A stretch of DNA of 15,637 nucleotides from an uncultured Planctomycetaceae bacterium (GTDB lineage Bacteria > Planctomycetota > Planctomycetia > Planctomycetales > Planctomycetaceae), in assembly GCA_903921605.1 (NCBI GenBank), contig CAIXQV010000589.1, positions 1-15,637 on the forward strand, written 5' to 3'. The position numbers and the translations under genes are program-made. The notes under the pieces were generated by a model. It was given only the letters and a program-made list of their open reading frames with translations, made no database searches and was not told where the DNA came from. Of the stretch, positions 14,440-15,637 are shown piece after piece (within the stretch, counting starts at the first letter, position 1; the number at the start of each line of letters is the position of its first letter).

Positions 14440-15637
14440 TTATTCGACGTAAACAAACTCATTCATGCTCAGAATCGTCTGGCAAAGATCAACCACCGAC
14501 TGAGACGCGGCATCAGTCCGGCTAGCGGCGGTATGTAGTTCCTGTTGTCGTTGCAGAAACTGTCGACTTGCTGCTAACTCTGCATCGACAGGAACGCGAC
14601 CAAAGGCCAGTCGCCAGGCATCGTGAATGGCCTGATCGGGATTGTCCTGAGGCAACCGCTGTGCAAATGCCGTCGCGTAATCTCGCCCCTGCGGACTGTT
14701 CATAAACATCAAAGCCTGTGGCGCGATGGTGGTCACAGGCCGCTGGCCGATGCTCACCAAATGCTCGGGCCAGTCGAACAGCATCATCATCGGAATCAAC
14801 TGGCTGCGTTTGATGAAGAAGTACACGCTGCGGCGAGTCATATTCTGGTCGAGCGTTCCCGGACCAAATTGACGGAGGTCCAGTCTTCCCGAAACAGCCA
14901 GCATCGAGTCGCGGATCGCTTCTGCTTCCAGCCGCTGCGGTGTTCGACGCCACAGCAGAATATTTTCGCGATCAATCGTCGCACGCTCTTCGTCATGGGC
15001 ACCGGATTGCATGTACGTCTGGCTGGTCATAATTAGTTTATGCATGCGTTTCAGAGTCCAGCCGTTGGCGATCAGATCGGTTGCCAGCCACTCGAGCAAT
15101 TCCGGATGAGATGGCCGTTCACCAGAGACTCCGAAATCGTTGGGCGTTGAAACCAGGCCACGGCCAAAGTGATGTTGCCACAAACGGTTCACCATCACAC
15201 GAGCAGCGAGGCTTCCGGCACCGCGTTCGGCATCCGTCATCCAGTGAGCCAGGGAGGCTCGCTTGAATGTTGTTCGAGTCCAGCCTTCTGGCGGCTTCAA
15301 TTCCCAGTCGTTGAGTTCTTTGCCGGCCGGAGCCAGCACTTGCAGAAATCCAGCAGCGACAACTTCCTGCTTTTGATGCACATCGCCACGTTTCAGCAAA
15401 TGTGTTTCCGGATAGAAGTGCGGAAAGCCTCGATCATCCGCATGATGACTCATGTGAGGCAGACCTTCACTGGTCACCATGACTTTGGCTTTTTGCAGCC
15501 CCGGGCCCTTGAGCTCCAGTTCTCGCACAGCCTGAGTCAACGCGATTATTTCAGGGTCGGTCGTGGCGAACCACTCCAGCCCAGTCTTCCATTCGTCGGA
15601 TGTTTCATCCATAGACTTACGCAGCGTTTCGAGAGCG
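14440..15637 (-). CDS. DUF1553 (PSD1-type) protein, C-terminal part, cut by window edge
   Basis: 398 residues of the C-terminal part; the frame is open to the right edge (residues ALETLRKS precede the internal MDETSDEW), so the true start lies outside. The DUF1553 domain is recognisable from HLLKRGDVHQKQEVVAAGFL through AARVMVNRLWQHHFGRGLV, the TPNDFGVSGERPSHPELLEWLA block and WTLKRMHKLIMTSQTY, ending in ILSMNEFVYVE. In planctomycetes such proteins usually also carry an N-terminal DUF1549 domain and often a cytochrome-c-like or other module, are secreted, and reach 700-1100 residues; that portion cannot be seen here. Biochemical function is not established; they are often encoded beside sulfatases or DUF1501 proteins, as here with the sulfatase 54 bp downstream. 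The visible part is intact, with no frameshift. Confidence 0.93.
   Translation of the reverse strand, partial: ALETLRKSMDETSDEWKTGLEWFATTDPEIIALTQAVRELELKGPGLQKAKVMVTSEGLPHMSHHADDRGFPHFYPETHLLKRGDVHQKQEVVAAGFLQVLAPAGKELNDWELKPPEGWTRTTFKRASLAHWMTDAERGAGSLAARVMVNRLWQHHFGRGLVSTPNDFGVSGERPSHPELLEWLATDLIANGWTLKRMHKLIMTSQTYMQSGAHDEERATIDRENILLWRRTPQRLEAEAIRDSMLAVSGRLDLRQFGPGTLDQNMTRRSVYFFIKRSQLIPMMMLFDWPEHLVSIGQRPVTTIAPQALMFMNSPQGRDYATAFAQRLPQDNPDQAIHDAWRLAFGRVPVDAELAASRQFLQRQQELHTAASRTDAASQSVVDLCQTILSMNEFVYVE

Overview
The window looks like a chromosomal segment of a planctomycete (phylum Planctomycetota). This rests on gene content: a DUF1553 (PSD1-type) protein beside a secreted sulfatase, a secreted protein of unrecognised family, long palindrome-rich intergenic gaps, and weak or absent Shine-Dalgarno signals before most genes. 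The genus cannot be read from the sequence. No phage, transposase, CRISPR array, tRNA or rRNA is visible.

Layout. (1) Positions 1-4808, minus strand: two tandem paralogous RND (HAE-1/AcrB-type) inner-membrane efflux pumps, 12 bp apart. The second in transcription order runs off the left edge. No membrane-fusion adaptor or outer-membrane channel gene is in view. (2) 4809-5259: a non-coding gap with three related short hairpins and one long hairpin. (3) 5260-6204, minus strand: a secreted protein of unknown function. (4) 6205-7008: a long gap with a decayed palindromic repeat and a plausible sigma70-type promoter. (5) 7009-8142, plus strand: ribosomal protein pair rplM (L13) and rpsI (S9), closed by a strong intrinsic terminator at 8198-8234. 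(6) 8275-9681: mgtE magnesium transporter. (7) 9682-10041: a gap with a nested palindrome of about 100 nt, related to the decayed copy at 6541-6600. (8) 10042-10533: moaC, molybdenum cofactor biosynthesis. (9) 10660-11664: a long-chain polyprenyl diphosphate synthase. (10) 11935-12243: a small FmdB-like protein whose zinc-ribbon cysteines are gone. (11) 12306-12947: a PAS plus LuxR-HTH regulator. (12) 12967-14385 and 14440-15637, minus strand: a secreted sulfatase and the C-terminal part of a DUF1553 protein, probably one operon. They converge on the regulator with a 19-bp gap.

Most of the window is housekeeping (translation, Mg2+ uptake, Moco, isoprenoid chain) interleaved with lineage-typical export and sulfated-polysaccharide genes. 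I see no clear new multi-gene system. The best leads are the cysteine-less FmdB homologue, the dispersed palindrome family (two copies here), the cluster of CAGC/GCTG-core hairpins upstream of the RND operon, and the atypical upstream RND pump (extra periplasmic insert, long C-terminal tail, no ATG start).
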